Origin: Verrucomicrobiota bacterium
GTDB lineage: Bacteria; Verrucomicrobiota; Verrucomicrobiia; Chthoniobacterales; Xiphinematobacteraceae
Direction: 5' to 3'
DNA: 64,000 bases
NCBI GenBank assembly: GCA_023269545.1
Contig: JAHFTB010000003.1
Coordinates: 1-64,000, forward strand
Of this stretch, positions 17,281-27,131 are shown piece by piece; within the stretch, counting starts at the first letter, position 1; each line of letters begins with the position of its first letter. The notes beneath the pieces are model-generated. The model was not told the origin of the DNA. It worked only from the letters and a program-made list of their open reading frames with translations, and did not search any database. Position numbers and translations under genes: made by a program.

Positions 17281-19004
17281 AATAAAAAGTATCTTTGCGC
17301 CATCGGCAATACCGTAGCAGGTTCGCAGTACAATACCACTCCATCAGCTTTCACTGTATAAGTCTCTGGATCCACTTCAATTTTAGGAAGTGCATGGTTC
17401 CATACGAGATCCCGCTTTGTGATCGAACGGGTGTTTCGAACTGCGGATAAAGTTTTTCCTAGCGGAAGAGAAAACCCGCGTTCCAAGGCTACTTTGCTGA
17501 CAAACGTGAGAGAAGTGGAAAACTTAGCTCGGCCATGGGCGGCAAACTGTGGGCGATAGATCATCGGCTGAGGAGTGGGAATGGAAGCATTAGGATCCCC
17601 CATATTCGCACAGGCTATTAACCCTCCCTTAAGAATTATTTCCGGCTTCACACCGAAAAAAGCTGGCTTCCAAAGGACGAGGTCCGCAAGTTTTCCCACT
17701 TCGATAGAACCGACCTCATGGGCAATCCCATGGGCAATCGCTGGATTAATCGTGTACTTTGCAATATATCGAAGAGCACGGAAATTATCGGCTGCTGCGT
17801 GCGAAGAAGCGTCTGCGTCAGGCTCCCGTTTACCGAACTGTACCCTCATTTTATGAGCGGTTTGCCAAGTACGCAGAATCACCTCACCGACTCGGCCCAT
17901 AGCCTGGCTATCACTGGACATGATGGAAATAGCACCCAGATCATGTAAAATATCCTCCGCTGCTATGGTTTCCCCTCGAATGCGAGATTCTGCAAAAGCC
18001 ACGTCTTCCGGAATATTGGAATCCAAATGATGGCAGACCATTAACATGTCCAAATGCTCATCTATGGTGTTTATCGTGTAAGGTCGTGTGGGATTAGTGG
18101 AAGACGGCAGTACATTAGGCTCTCCACATACACGAATAATATCCGGAGCATGACCTCCTCCTGCTCCCTCGGAATGGAAGGCATGAATAGTGCGCCCTTT
18201 GAAAGCGCTCAGCGTATCGTCCACAAAGCCGGATTCATTCAACGTATCCGTATGAATGGCCACCTGAACATCCAGCTCTTCCGCGACACTGAGACAAGTA
18301 TCAATCGCCGCAGGAGTCGTACCCCAGTCTTCATGCAATTTCAACCCAATGGCACCCGCTAACACCTGCTCTCGCAACGGCTCGGCCGTAGAGCAATTCC
18401 CCTTTCCCAGAAACCCAAGGTTCATAGGATATTCATCCGCAGCTTCTAACATCCGGTGGATATTCCACACACCCGGGGTACAAGTTGTTGCCAAAGTACC
18501 TGTGGCAGGGCCAGTACCACCGCCAATCATAGTGGTAATGCCACTTACCAAGGCATGGTCTATTTGTTGCGGACAAATAAAATGGATATGGGTATCAATG
18601 CCACCCGCCGTTACCATGCATCCTTCGCCAGCAATTACTTCTGTCGCGGCGCCAATGGTCATCGTAATTCCATCCTGAATTAAGGGATTTCCAGCATGCC
18701 CGATACCGACAATGCGCCCTTTCTTGACTCCGATATCGGCCTTAATAATCCCCTGCACCGCATCAATAATCAGCGCATTCGTAATGACGAGATCAAGACA
18801 TTCGCTATCCGTGGCAAGAGGAGATTGTCCCATGCCATCACGAATTACTTTTCCTCCTCCAAACTTTACTTCCCCACCATATCCTCCGTTCTCTGCAATC
18901 AGATCCCGTTCCACCTCCACGAAAATTTCGGTGTCCGCAAGACGAACCTGATCTCCTACGGTAGGACCAAACATTTCCGCGTAAACCTTACGATTGAGTT
19001 TCAT
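17277..19004 (-). CDS. ureC: urease subunit alpha
   Basis: This is the catalytic subunit, which hydrolyses urea to ammonia and carbamate. The 575-residue length is typical. Active-site elements are intact: nickel-binding H139 and H141 in [10 protein letters not shown], the carbamylated lysine K222 in GLKLHEDWG, further ligands in [10 protein letters not shown] and [16 protein letters not shown], the flap motif MVCHHLD, and the catalytic Asp in [12 protein letters not shown]. Separate small A and B subunits show the usual bacterial three-subunit type rather than the fused Helicobacter type. The gene starts 33 bp after ureB. Confidence 0.98.
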   Translation of the reverse strand: MKLNRKVYAEMFGPTVGDQVRLADTEIFVEVERDLIAENGGYGGEVKFGGGKVIRDGMGQSPLATDSECLDLVITNALIIDAVQGIIKADIGVKKGRIVGIGHAGNPLIQDGITMTIGAATEVIAGEGCMVTAGGIDTHIHFICPQQIDHALVSGITTMIGGGTGPATGTLATTCTPGVWNIHRMLEAADEYPMNLGFLGKGNCSTAEPLREQVLAGAIGLKLHEDWGTTPAAIDTCLSVAEELDVQVAIHTDTLNESGFVDDTLSAFKGRTIHAFHSEGAGGGHAPDIIRVCGEPNVLPSSTNPTRPYTINTIDEHLDMLMVCHHLDSNIPEDVAFAESRIRGETIAAEDILHDLGAISIMSSDSQAMGRVGEVILRTWQTAHKMRVQFGKREPDADASSHAAADNFRALRYIAKYTINPAIAHGIAHEVGSIEVGKLADLVLWKPAFFGVKPEIILKGGLIACANMGDPNASIPTPQPMIYRPQFAAHGRAKFSTSLTFVSKVALERGFSLPLGKTLSAVRNTRSITKRDLVWNHALPKIEVDPETYTVKADGVVLYCEPATVLPMAQRYFLF

Positions 19005-19037
19005 AAACTTGTTGGAAAAAATCTTACATCACTTGCA

Positions 19038-19349
19038 TCAAAGCCTTCCATTGACTTTGTTATTCAGTCCGTAAACCTCGCGCTTTCCTGCCAGCGCCAC
19101 GAGTTCCACTTCACGACTATCTCCAGGTTCAAAACGGATCGCTGTGCCGGAGGCAATGCTTAAGCGGAACCCCCTCGCGGCTTCTCTGTCAAAATCGAGA
19201 GAACTATTCACTTCATAAAAATGAAAATGGCTGCCGATCTGAATCGGACGATCTCCACGATTAGAGACCACAAGGGTTTTTACTTCCAGGCCCAGATGAG
19301 CCTCATGAAAGTCTTCGTAAGATGTGAATTTAATTTCTCCTGGAATCAT
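19038..19349 (-). CDS. ureB: urease subunit beta
   Basis: This 103-residue structural subunit opens with MIPGEI and contains [20 protein letters not shown] and [18 protein letters not shown], all diagnostic of the beta subunit. It overlaps ureA by 4 bp (ATGA), and ureC follows directly. It packs with UreA and UreC in the (ABC)3 assembly. Confidence 0.97.
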   Translation of the reverse strand: MIPGEIKFTSYEDFHEAHLGLEVKTLVVSNRGDRPIQIGSHFHFYEVNSSLDFDREAARGFRLSIASGTAIRFEPGDSREVELVALAGKREVYGLNNKVNGRL

Positions 19350-19648
19350 CGGATCGGATTGTGAAGGGTAACGAGTTTTGTGCCATCCGGAAAAGTCGCT
19401 TCCACCTGTACTTCGTGAATCATTTCTGCAACTCCTTCCATCACATCGCTTTTTTTGAGAAGCATCGTGCCATAACTCATTAAGTCCGCCACCGTACGTC
19501 CATCACGTGCACCTTCAAAAATTTCATACGTTAATATGGCAATACATTCTGGATAGTTAAGTTTAAGCCCGCGTTGTTGGCGTCGTCGTGCCAAATCCGC
19601 AGCAACCACCACCATCAACTTCTCCTGCTCGCGAGGACTTAAATGCAT
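19346..19648 (-). CDS. ureA: urease subunit gamma
   Basis: This 100-residue subunit begins [13 protein letters not shown] and contains the [21 protein letters not shown] and LMSYG motifs of the gamma subunit, ending in VTLHNPIR. It is the first gene of the seven-gene urease operon. The region directly upstream (19649 onward) must hold the promoter, but it also contains a truncated copy of a mobile DUF1640-like gene whose stop lies about 75 bp from this start. Confidence 0.97.
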   Translation of the reverse strand: MHLSPREQEKLMVVVAADLARRRQQRGLKLNYPECIAILTYEIFEGARDGRTVADLMSYGTMLLKKSDVMEGVAEMIHEVQVEATFPDGTKLVTLHNPIR

Positions 19649-19723
19649 AAATGAAATCCTATACCGTTAGGTACTCTTTGACAATACCATCAGTCAGATC
19701 TTCGAGGACTCCTTGGGCAACAA

Positions 19724-19852
19724 TTACAGGTGATGAACGGCGAATGGCTCATCAAATCCGTTCAGTACAGCCTCAGCAACGCCTTCTGCTTGGGATTCCG
19801 TAAAGCCCTTGGCTTCTAATCGCCGTGAGATGTCTAATGTACTGATGCTCAG
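19724..19852 (-). pseudogene. truncated copy of the DUF1640-like coiled-coil gene
   Basis: In the minus frame from 19852 the sequence reads LSISTLDISRRLEAKGFTES then QAEGVAEAVLNGF, matching the N-terminus of the two full copies (20195 and 58746). The initiator codon is CTG instead of ATG or GTG. After 28 codons the homology ends and the frame closes 14 codons later, so the coiled coil and membrane anchor are lost. About 30 bp of the common upstream flank is also conserved. The rest of 19649-20194 shows only the end of a second repeat flank (20092-20194) and no gene. Confidence 0.75.
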
Positions 19853-20194
19853 AAGTATAATTTATTTTGGAATGGTAAAAAATCAATATCTCCATACTTC
19901 TTGTCCCATCCGTAGTATTCGGTCCGTCATGATTCTTATCTGACGATGCATGTCGCAAGGTTTTGAATGATATGGAGGTGAAACAGTGAATTTTTCTAGT
20001 ATTGCTCAATGGATATATCAGTTTTTATCGCTTTTTCTTGGTAAAATTAAACGGTCTACTCGATTATCTCTACAATAGAAAAGCATGATGCTGCTTATTT
20101 GAAGGATGTTTGTGCTGTTTCGGCTGTTCCTATGGTTGCGCCTCTCAGCGCGACAGGTGTTGATTTTTGTACCATTTCCAAATAAATTATACCT

Positions 20195-20506
20195 ATGAGC
20201 ATCAGTACATTAGCCATCTCACGGCGATTAGAAGCCAAGGGCTTTACAGAATCCCAAGCAGAAGGCGTTGCTGAGGAGCTGGTTGACATCGTTGAAAACA
20301 GCGATCTGGTTACCAAAGATTTTTTATCAGCAAATTCGGCAGGGCTAGAAACGAGATTGATGGCCAAAATCAGTGACGTGAGAGTTGAAGTCGGACATCT
20401 AAAAACCGATACCATCAAGTGGCTGATTAGCTTGCAGTTCGGTTCGCTCGCCCTGACAGTGGGACTGATTTACTTTTTACTGAATTATATCCTGCTGAAA
20501 CGTTGA
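20195..20506 (+). CDS. DUF1640-like small coiled-coil membrane protein, copy 1
   Basis: This 103-residue protein has a helical N-domain (RRLEAKGFTESQAEGVAEEL, then DLVTKDFL), a short coiled coil (SAGLETRLMAKISDVRVEV), and a C-terminal membrane helix (FGSLALTVGLIYFLLNYILL) ending in KR. The layout matches DUF1640 / CCDC90-like bacterial proteins, whose function is not established. It is nearly identical to the copy at 58746-59144 except that 29 coiled-coil residues are absent. About 100 bp upstream of the ATG is also shared with that copy, and there the shared block continues into an integrase remnant. Confidence 0.75.
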   Translation: MSISTLAISRRLEAKGFTESQAEGVAEELVDIVENSDLVTKDFLSANSAGLETRLMAKISDVRVEVGHLKTDTIKWLISLQFGSLALTVGLIYFLLNYILLKR

Positions 20507-20790
20507 CTCGGCTCAGTGCTCTCTGATTCTGCTCCAAATCCGAGGACCGGATGACAAAAATTATCGTAACCGTGCCAGCAAGAACATGGTACAAAAAGCT
20601 TGACGTGCAAGAATAGGTCAAGCTGGAGAGCCCCAGCGACTTGGAGTGAGGCAACCTTTGGCCTGATCCAGTTTTCCAGTTTTGGGAGAACCTCATTGAG
20701 GTAATCACGGATATTATAGCGGAACGCTTACGATCAATAACTCGCTTTCTTCTAGAGAGTACCGCAAGGCAGTTGCCCGAGAAATCATAT

Positions 20791-20969
20791 GTGATGTGAC
20801 GCAAAAAAGGGAAACCTTGTGGGCTAAAATGGTTTTTTTGCTCCCTGAGCTCCTAAAAGTGCGTAACGTCAGTTACTAAGTGATGTTACGCAAAAAAGGG
20901 AAACCTTGTAGGCTAAAATGGTTTTTTTGCTCCCTGAGCTCCTAAAAGTGCGTAACGTCAGTTACTAAA
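20791..20969. repeat. array of two 88/89-bp inverted-repeat elements (inverted relative to 7268-7453)
   Basis: Two near-identical units start at about 20791 and 20880. Each runs from a GTGATGTGACGCA-type end through AAACCTTGT, the GCTC-CCT-GAGC hairpin and CCTAAAAGTGCGTAACGTCAG to TTACTAA. They are the reverse complement of the units at 7268-7453. They lie in the 583-bp gap between the DUF1640-like gene and hupE; the rest of that gap (20507-20790 and 20970-21089) shows no gene I can support. Confidence 0.8.
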
Positions 20970-21089
20970 AACTCGAATGGCATTTGAAGTCCTTTACTTG
21001 TACAAATACCATGAGTTCCCACATTACATCATGTTTCTTGTAAAGACACCTTCACTCGTCGTCGGCCCGACAATGGCCGGCTTTCAATC

Positions 21090-21707
21090 ATGAAAACGGT
21101 AGTTTCAGCAATGCAACGTAACGCATTCCTTCTCGGATTGCTTCTCCTCCTGCCAAGCTTGGTTCAAGCACATACGGGAGTGGGAAATCCAAATGGCTTT
21201 TCCCAGGGAATTGCTCATCCGTTAAGTGGACTTGACCATATCTGCGCGATGGTGGCTGTCGGCCTTTGGGCCGCGCAAATGGGCGGACGCGCGATTTGGG
21301 TAGTACCTCTTACTTTTGTCTCAGTGATGGCTCTTGGAGGTTTCCTTGGCATGATGCACGTCCATCTCCCATTTGTTGAAACTGGTATTGTGATCTCTGT
21401 TCTTACCTTGGGTGTATTCATCGCCGCCGCAGTCCGGATGCCGCTGATTGCGAATATTCTGATCGTCGGGCTTTTTGCCATTTGTCACGGCCACACTCAT
21501 GGCGAAGAAATGCTCGAGACCATATCCGGATTGACGTATGGAATCGGGTTTGTAATCGCCACTGCTTTGCTGCATGTCATTGGCATCAGCTTGGGGGTGG
21601 GAATTCAAAGGATTTCCAAGCCTTATATGGTTCGCCTGGCAGGCATCGCGATCGTGTTTTTCGGGGTATATCTCTGGGTCAGTGAGTTCCTCTGCTTGGC
21701 TCTATGA
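21090..21707 (+). CDS. hupE: HupE/UreJ-family nickel permease
   Basis: This 205-residue protein has a cleavable-looking N-terminus ending LVQAHTG, so a His is exposed after cleavage. About six further membrane helices carry the family motifs HPLSGLDHICAMVAVGLWAA (HPxxGxDH) and FAICHGHTHGEEM. HupE/UreJ proteins move Ni2+ for urease or hydrogenase. No hydrogenase genes are present, and the urease operon lies 1.4 kb away, so supply of nickel to urease is the likely job. It is divergent from that operon and separated from it by repeat debris, so it is transcribed on its own. Confidence 0.88.
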   Translation: MKTVVSAMQRNAFLLGLLLLLPSLVQAHTGVGNPNGFSQGIAHPLSGLDHICAMVAVGLWAAQMGGRAIWVVPLTFVSVMALGGFLGMMHVHLPFVETGIVISVLTLGVFIAAAVRMPLIANILIVGLFAICHGHTHGEEMLETISGLTYGIGFVIATALLHVIGISLGVGIQRISKPYMVRLAGIAIVFFGVYLWVSEFLCLAL

Positions 21708-21934
21708 AAGAATTCGTGGGTAAAAAAGGGGGGATTTTGAAAAAAAAGAGGCTGGCGGAATCCAAAATGATTCCTATAAACCAGCTTCGTTATGACTAAT
21801 TGTTGCCTGAAAATCAGTTTTTCAATTCGACGTGATTTTTGCAGTAGGCTGTCGCAATCAAAGTAACTTTCCAGATGGAGAGTATCCGTCTCACATCTCC
21901 ACAACGAATCATCCACCCCCTCCAATTACGAAAC

Positions 21935-23908
21935 TCATGCTATACGAAACATCTCCCGAATGAGGGCGCGGTATTTTTTTGTGATCACATAACGTTTCAA
22001 TTTCAGAGTCTGAGTTAATTCGTCCCCTATTTCAAAGGGTTTTGGAATGATTCGCCAGGAAACAATATGTTCGAAGGATTTAAAGCTATTTTCCTGGTTA
22101 ATAATTTGATGAATTTCTTCATTTAATAAGCGAACAGCTTCGGAATTTTTGCTGAGTTCTTTCAATCCGTTTGCCTGAATTCCGAGAGAAGAAAATCCTT
22201 CCGTACTTGGTACGATGAGTACCCCCAAATATTTTTGATTTTGGCCCACGAGCATACACTGTTCGATAAGAGGGGAATTCAGGAGGATGGATTCGATGGG
22301 AGAAGGTTCTACATTTTCTCCATTGAGAAGGACGATGGTATCCTTAGATCTGCCGAGAATTTTGAGGCAATTATTGAATGTGATCATGCCAATGTCTCCT
22401 GTGTTCAGCCATCCATTGTGTAGTACTTGGGATGTGGCAGTATCGTCCTTGTAGTAGCCTTTCATGATTTGAGGACCCCGTGCATGGATTTCCCCGAAGT
22501 GTCCGCGCCCCTGATCTGATCGCGAAGGATCCGGATAAAGAATGTTGCCACTTTCCAGGTCTATGATACGGATCTCTGTCTCCGGGTAGATGGGGCCCAC
22601 AGTTCCGATGACGAGTTTTTCCCAAGTTCGTACGGCGAGGACGGGACTGGTTTCAGTGAGTCCATATCCTTCGAGGATGGGAATGCCCACGAAGTTAAAA
22701 AATTCGTCTACGTGGGTTTGAAGGGCTCCTCCTCCGGAGATTGTTCCGCGGAATTTGCCGCCGACTATCGCCCGAATCTTTTTGAGCACGATGCTATCGA
22801 GCAGACAATGGGGTAAAAAACAGATCAACCAGCAAAAGGTATGAAGAATGGTCAGGCCGGCATTGTCCAGAAAACCTCTGCCTTTCAAATCCAGTGTATT
22901 CCCATGAAAGAATGCTTCCGCTGCTTTGACTCGATGGGCAACGCCGTATGCAAGACGGAACATGATACGTTGGAGCGGTGAGGAAGAACGTAAATTCAAT
23001 CGTATTCGCCGGTATAATCCTTCCCACAGGCGAGGAGCTGAGCACATGACTGTCGGTCGGACTCTTTTTAGGTCTTCCGCAATGGAATGCACAGATGTGT
23101 AGTAGAATACGACGCCCCAGCTAAGAGTAATGAGTTCAAAAACTCTTTCGTAGCTATGCCAGACTGGCAAGATGGAGATTGCACGGTCATCGCTCCGAAG
23201 GTCGAACGGAAGATTTCGAATTTGAGATGCCGCATTAGCATGGGTGAGGGGCACTCCTTTTGGGATGCCAGTGGTTCCGGAAGTGTAAATAAGTGTAAAG
23301 AGATCCTCCGGTTGGATTTGATCCATACGCTCTTCGACGCGGCGGTCCCCCAATTTGCGTAAGGCGGCTCCCTGAAGAATAAGGTCTTGGAGGGAATGTT
23401 TCGTAAGAGCTGCAACTGAATGGAGCAACTCCATGTTCTCCTTAAGAAAGCCCCCTTGCCGGGCAGTCTCGCAACCTTCCGGAGAGAAGGCCTCCATCAT
23501 AATCACATGGGTATCCGGTGAGAGACAGGCGTGAAATTTTTTCCATGCCGCAGCATTTTCCAAAAAAACGAAACGCGTATCGGCGTGGTTCAGGATATAT
23601 TTTACTTCCGCTTTCGTGCTGTCCGTTCCGCGTGGTACATTTGCTGCCCCTGCAAGTTGAATCGCACAATCAGAAAGAATCCATTCTGAGCGATTGTTAG
23701 CGATGATGCTCACATGTTCCCGAGACTGGAGACCGAGGGCAATGAGGGCAGTCGCCAGGTTTTTTCCAATTTCAAAAAGTTCCTGGTAACTGATGGGTTC
23801 AAACGAGCCATCTTTCTTCCTCGCAGCAACGGCTGGGAGATCTCCATACTGTTCCGCAGCTTGCCGATACAGATCAGCAATATTATGCGGGAAGATACGT
23901 TCGGGCAT
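21935..23908 (-). CDS. long-chain acyl-CoA synthetase (AMP-forming)
   Basis: This 657-residue ANL-superfamily enzyme activates fatty acids through acyl-adenylates. Motifs in order: ATP-binding LIYTSGTTGIPKGVPLTHANA (about residue 215), WHSYERVFE, GYGLTETSPVLAVRTW, GWLNTGDIGMI, and the hinge/lysine region ILGRSKDTIVLLNGENVEPSPIE. The FadD15-like long form fits, since it has a helical insertion (about residues 325-390). Residues about 146-168 (CETARQGGFLKENMELLHSV) are encoded by a copy of a dispersed hairpin repeat and fall in the variable linker ahead of the ATP-binding motif, so the insertion is probably tolerated. A downstream lipid role is likely; chain-length preference is unknown. Confidence 0.88.
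   Translation of the reverse strand: MPERIFPHNIADLYRQAAEQYGDLPAVAARKKDGSFEPISYQELFEIGKNLATALIALGLQSREHVSIIANNRSEWILSDCAIQLAGAANVPRGTDSTKAEVKYILNHADTRFVFLENAAAWKKFHACLSPDTHVIMMEAFSPEGCETARQGGFLKENMELLHSVAALTKHSLQDLILQGAALRKLGDRRVEERMDQIQPEDLFTLIYTSGTTGIPKGVPLTHANAASQIRNLPFDLRSDDRAISILPVWHSYERVFELITLSWGVVFYYTSVHSIAEDLKRVRPTVMCSAPRLWEGLYRRIRLNLRSSSPLQRIMFRLAYGVAHRVKAAEAFFHGNTLDLKGRGFLDNAGLTILHTFCWLICFLPHCLLDSIVLKKIRAIVGGKFRGTISGGGALQTHVDEFFNFVGIPILEGYGLTETSPVLAVRTWEKLVIGTVGPIYPETEIRIIDLESGNILYPDPSRSDQGRGHFGEIHARGPQIMKGYYKDDTATSQVLHNGWLNTGDIGMITFNNCLKILGRSKDTIVLLNGENVEPSPIESILLNSPLIEQCMLVGQNQKYLGVLIVPSTEGFSSLGIQANGLKELSKNSEAVRLLNEEIHQIINQENSFKSFEHIVSWRIIPKPFEIGDELTQTLKLKRYVITKKYRALIREMFRIA
23405..23475 (-). 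repeat. dispersed hairpin repeat, copy D, inside the acyl-CoA synthetase gene
   Basis: Over about 64 bp this copy agrees with copy B (48250-48380) at roughly 50 positions, including 20 of 21 at the ATGTT-TCCTTAAGAAAGCCC block. The hairpins are kept with different bases: ATGGAG-ttg-CTCCAT here versus a CAT-GAGT-ACTC-ATG type pairing in copy B. It is read in frame by the host gene. Confidence 0.65.
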
Positions 23909-23975
23909 CAGCTGATGAGCATTTCAATTTCTCGCTAAATTACAAATCTCTTCTTAGGGAGCGGATAATTTGCGA

Positions 23976-26900
23976 TTAATCGGTGGGCGATAAAATGGGC
24001 TTTTCAGGCAGTTCTTTTTCTGTTCGGCGTAGTAGCGGAATTTTATCCAGCACCTTTTCCTGAAACTCTTCCAAGTAGGTGTAAAAGACGGGAGTGACAA
24101 AGAGTGTAAGAACTTGCGATACAATCAATCCTGCTACGATAGAGAGGCCAAGAGATTGACGACTGGCTCCATCCGCCCCAAACCCGAGAGCGATGGGTAC
24201 AGCCCCGAGGATAGCTGCAAAAGTAGTCATTAAAATGGGGCGCAGCCGCTTGTGACAGGCTTCCACAAGGGCTTCCTCCATAGGGAGCCCTTCTTTCATG
24301 CGCAGAATAGCAAAATCCACCACCATAATGGCATTTTTTTTTACAATACCGATGAGAAGAAAGAGTCCGATAAATCCGTAGAGAGATAGATCCATGTGAG
24401 CTAATACTAATATCAGGAGGGCGCCGATGCCCGCTGTGGGAAGGGTGCTTAATACGGTCAGCGGATGAATATAGCTTTCGTATAAGATGCCTAGGATTAA
24501 GTAAATGACGAATACAGCAATGATCATCATTGCGGACATTCCTCCTACTAATTGTTCGAATTGTTGAGCGGATCCTTGCGAGGCACCTGTGATTCCTGCT
24601 GGCAAAGTTTCTCTGGCAATACTCTGTAAAGCAGCAGTTGCTTTTCCTACCGGATATCCTGGCTTGAGATTATAATAAATATTGACCGCTGTAAGCTGGT
24701 TAAGATGATTAATAGATTCTGGCCCGGTCCTGGGATGAAGTTTTACGACGCTGGAAAGAGGAATTAAGTTCTTCCCATGGGTGCCCCGTAAGCGAAGAGT
24801 GGAAAGGTTTTCAGGAAAACGTCGAAGATTGTCCAGTAGCTCCACATCAATATCATATTGATTCAGTGGGGTCATGATTTGATTTATCCGTCCACCTGCA
24901 AGGGCCAATTGGAGGGTTTCTTCGACATCATCAGCAGTCAGACCAAAAGATGAAGCTTTATCTCGCAAAATTTCAACATCGAGAAATGGGGCATTCAACC
25001 GCATATCAGAGGAAACAGTAGTAAATCCCGGTTCTTTTTGCAGTCGAGCGAGAATAGTGCTGGCAGTCTGATAGAGCAAATTAGGATCAATGCCTGTCAT
25101 GGTATAAGCATATTCTCCTTGGAGATTGTTTGTGGCGCCGGTATCAATCTGCAAGCTAGGATCAGGACGGATCAAAGGCATGACGCCCGGAACATTTTGC
25201 AAAATTGCTCCGTTAAAAATTTCACTCACTTTTTGGATGGAGGGACGTTTGTTAGCAGGGAGGAGCTTGGTCCAAAGAAACCCCATGGAGGGAGGGAAGC
25301 TTCCTCCCAAAAAATTAGTGGCTGTGATGACTTGCTCAAAATAGGGAAGTTTTTTGGCAATCTCCGCAATTTGATCCTGTATTCTTTGCATTTCCAAAGA
25401 GGAAGTCCCTTCACGACAAAGAAAAACCCCAAAGAGCGTGCCACTATCTCCCACTGGTAAAAAAGTCTTTGGAATATGAATATAAAATATCACCGTGCCG
25501 ACGAGAGAAAGTCCCCATACGAGCACTCCTACCCAACGATGGCGAAGAATCCAGTACAATGCAATGCCATAGCCCTTTTGTAATTCTACAAAAAGACTAT
25601 TCATTTTTCGTTCTATCCAAGTTCGGTTTTCTTCTTCAACTGGCTGAAGCATCCGTGCGCACATGAGAGGGGAAACAGTGATGGCTACAATGCCGGACAT
25701 CAGAATCGCTATGACAATGGTCATAGAAAATTCATGCATCATTCTTCCCATCAACCCGCTCATGAGCAAAAGGGGAATAAAGACTGCCGCTAAAGAAAGA
25801 GTCATGGAAAATACCGTAAAACTAATTTCTTTCGCTGCTATTAGTGCGGCTTGAATGGGGGCGTGGCCTGCTTCGAGATGTCGCACGGTATTTTCCAAAA
25901 CGACAATTGCATCATCGACTAGGAAGCCAACGGCTAAGGTCAATGCCATGAGCGAGAGATTATCCAGACTATAGCCCAAGGCTTTCATTACCGCTAATGT
26001 CAGAAAAAACGAAAGGGGTAGGGCCACTCCTGGAATAAGCGTCTCCCTAAAGCGACCCAGAAAAATGAAAATCACACCCAGAACCAGAAAAAATGCCAAT
26101 AGAATGGTCATTTTCACATCAGCAATCGACTCTATAATCTGATCGGAACGATCGTAAGTGATATCGAGAGATACCGATGCCGGTAGTGACGACCGTAATT
26201 TCTCGACAGTTGCGCGTATTTCTTTTACTACTCGAATCGCATTGCTGCCAGGGGCCGCGGTGATCCCCACGGCAACAGTGGCTGAGCCATTCTTGAACTT
26301 GTTACTCCAGCATTGTAACCGGAGATATTCCGAAGCCAAACTGTCTTCCACATGTGCCACATCCGATAATTTAATCGGCGTTCCATGAGAATAACTGACA
26401 ATGAGATCATTGAAATCTTTTACTGAAAAAAGCTGTCCCTTCGGATTTACCGTATATTGCAAAGAAGGACCATAGAGTACTCCGCCCGGCTTAAAAACGG
26501 ATCCTTTTTTCACGGTATTTGCAATATCCAGTAAAGTGATATTGCGTGATGCCAATGCATTGGAATCCACTTTAATCCGTATTGCTCGGGCGGCACCGTA
26601 TACTGTCGCTTGGGATACCCCATTGATCATGGTCATTCGCTGTGCGACCAGATTGTTCGCATAGTCGTATAAATCCCCTTGTGTCATCATATCAGTCGTC
26701 AACCAAAGATAGGCGATAGGACGATTGTTGGGATTATTGAGCATGAAGGAAGGAGGTGCTGGCAAATCCGCAGGAAGATTTCCCATGGAACGTTGAATAG
26801 CTGCTTGCACCTCCGTCGCGGCGGAACTCAGAGATTTATCCAAACTAAATTGTAAAACGATGGAGGAAACTCCTTCCATGTTATTAGAGGTGATCAAATT

Positions 26901-27131
26901 CAATCCCTGAATCTGCATCATTTGCATCTCTAATGGCGTTGAGATGTTATTGGCTATCACTTCCGGGCTCGCACCCGGGTACTGGGTGGTCACACTGATC
27001 ACTGGGAATGCGGCTTCGGGAAGACTACTCGTAGGAAGAGTGTAATAAGCATATATTCCCAAAACAATCGCGGTCAGCGCACACAAGGTGGTCATGACAG
27101 GACGCCGAATAAAGGGAGCGGAAATATTCAT
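23976..27131 (-). CDS. RND-family efflux pump inner-membrane transporter (AcrB/MdtB-like)
   Basis: This 1051-residue protein has the 12-helix RND layout with two large periplasmic loops. It opens with MNISAPFIRRPVMTTLCALT, then FPVISVTTQYPGASPEVIAN; helix 4 carries the proton-relay Asp pair in VGFLVDDAIVVLENTVRH, and IGLFLLIGIVKKNAIMVVDF follows in the second half. It should export drugs, bile salts or metabolites with proton influx. It is encoded with its membrane-fusion protein (1-bp overlap, TAATG). No outer-membrane TolC-like gene is adjacent, so the exit duct is probably shared. It is closer to the MdtB/MdtC multidrug group than to the heavy-metal CusA group. Confidence 0.93.
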   Translation of the reverse strand: MNISAPFIRRPVMTTLCALTAIVLGIYAYYTLPTSSLPEAAFPVISVTTQYPGASPEVIANNISTPLEMQMMQIQGLNLITSNNMEGVSSIVLQFSLDKSLSSAATEVQAAIQRSMGNLPADLPAPPSFMLNNPNNRPIAYLWLTTDMMTQGDLYDYANNLVAQRMTMINGVSQATVYGAARAIRIKVDSNALASRNITLLDIANTVKKGSVFKPGGVLYGPSLQYTVNPKGQLFSVKDFNDLIVSYSHGTPIKLSDVAHVEDSLASEYLRLQCWSNKFKNGSATVAVGITAAPGSNAIRVVKEIRATVEKLRSSLPASVSLDITYDRSDQIIESIADVKMTILLAFFLVLGVIFIFLGRFRETLIPGVALPLSFFLTLAVMKALGYSLDNLSLMALTLAVGFLVDDAIVVLENTVRHLEAGHAPIQAALIAAKEISFTVFSMTLSLAAVFIPLLLMSGLMGRMMHEFSMTIVIAILMSGIVAITVSPLMCARMLQPVEEENRTWIERKMNSLFVELQKGYGIALYWILRHRWVGVLVWGLSLVGTVIFYIHIPKTFLPVGDSGTLFGVFLCREGTSSLEMQRIQDQIAEIAKKLPYFEQVITATNFLGGSFPPSMGFLWTKLLPANKRPSIQKVSEIFNGAILQNVPGVMPLIRPDPSLQIDTGATNNLQGEYAYTMTGIDPNLLYQTASTILARLQKEPGFTTVSSDMRLNAPFLDVEILRDKASSFGLTADDVEETLQLALAGGRINQIMTPLNQYDIDVELLDNLRRFPENLSTLRLRGTHGKNLIPLSSVVKLHPRTGPESINHLNQLTAVNIYYNLKPGYPVGKATAALQSIARETLPAGITGASQGSAQQFEQLVGGMSAMMIIAVFVIYLILGILYESYIHPLTVLSTLPTAGIGALLILVLAHMDLSLYGFIGLFLLIGIVKKNAIMVVDFAILRMKEGLPMEEALVEACHKRLRPILMTTFAAILGAVPIALGFGADGASRQSLGLSIVAGLIVSQVLTLFVTPVFYTYLEEFQEKVLDKIPLLRRTEKELPEKPILSPTD

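Noticed and set aside
20427-20804. A 125-codon minus-strand open frame as a toxin-like gene
   Set aside because: It overlaps the DUF1640-like gene antisense and shows no RelE/HigB features on inspection.
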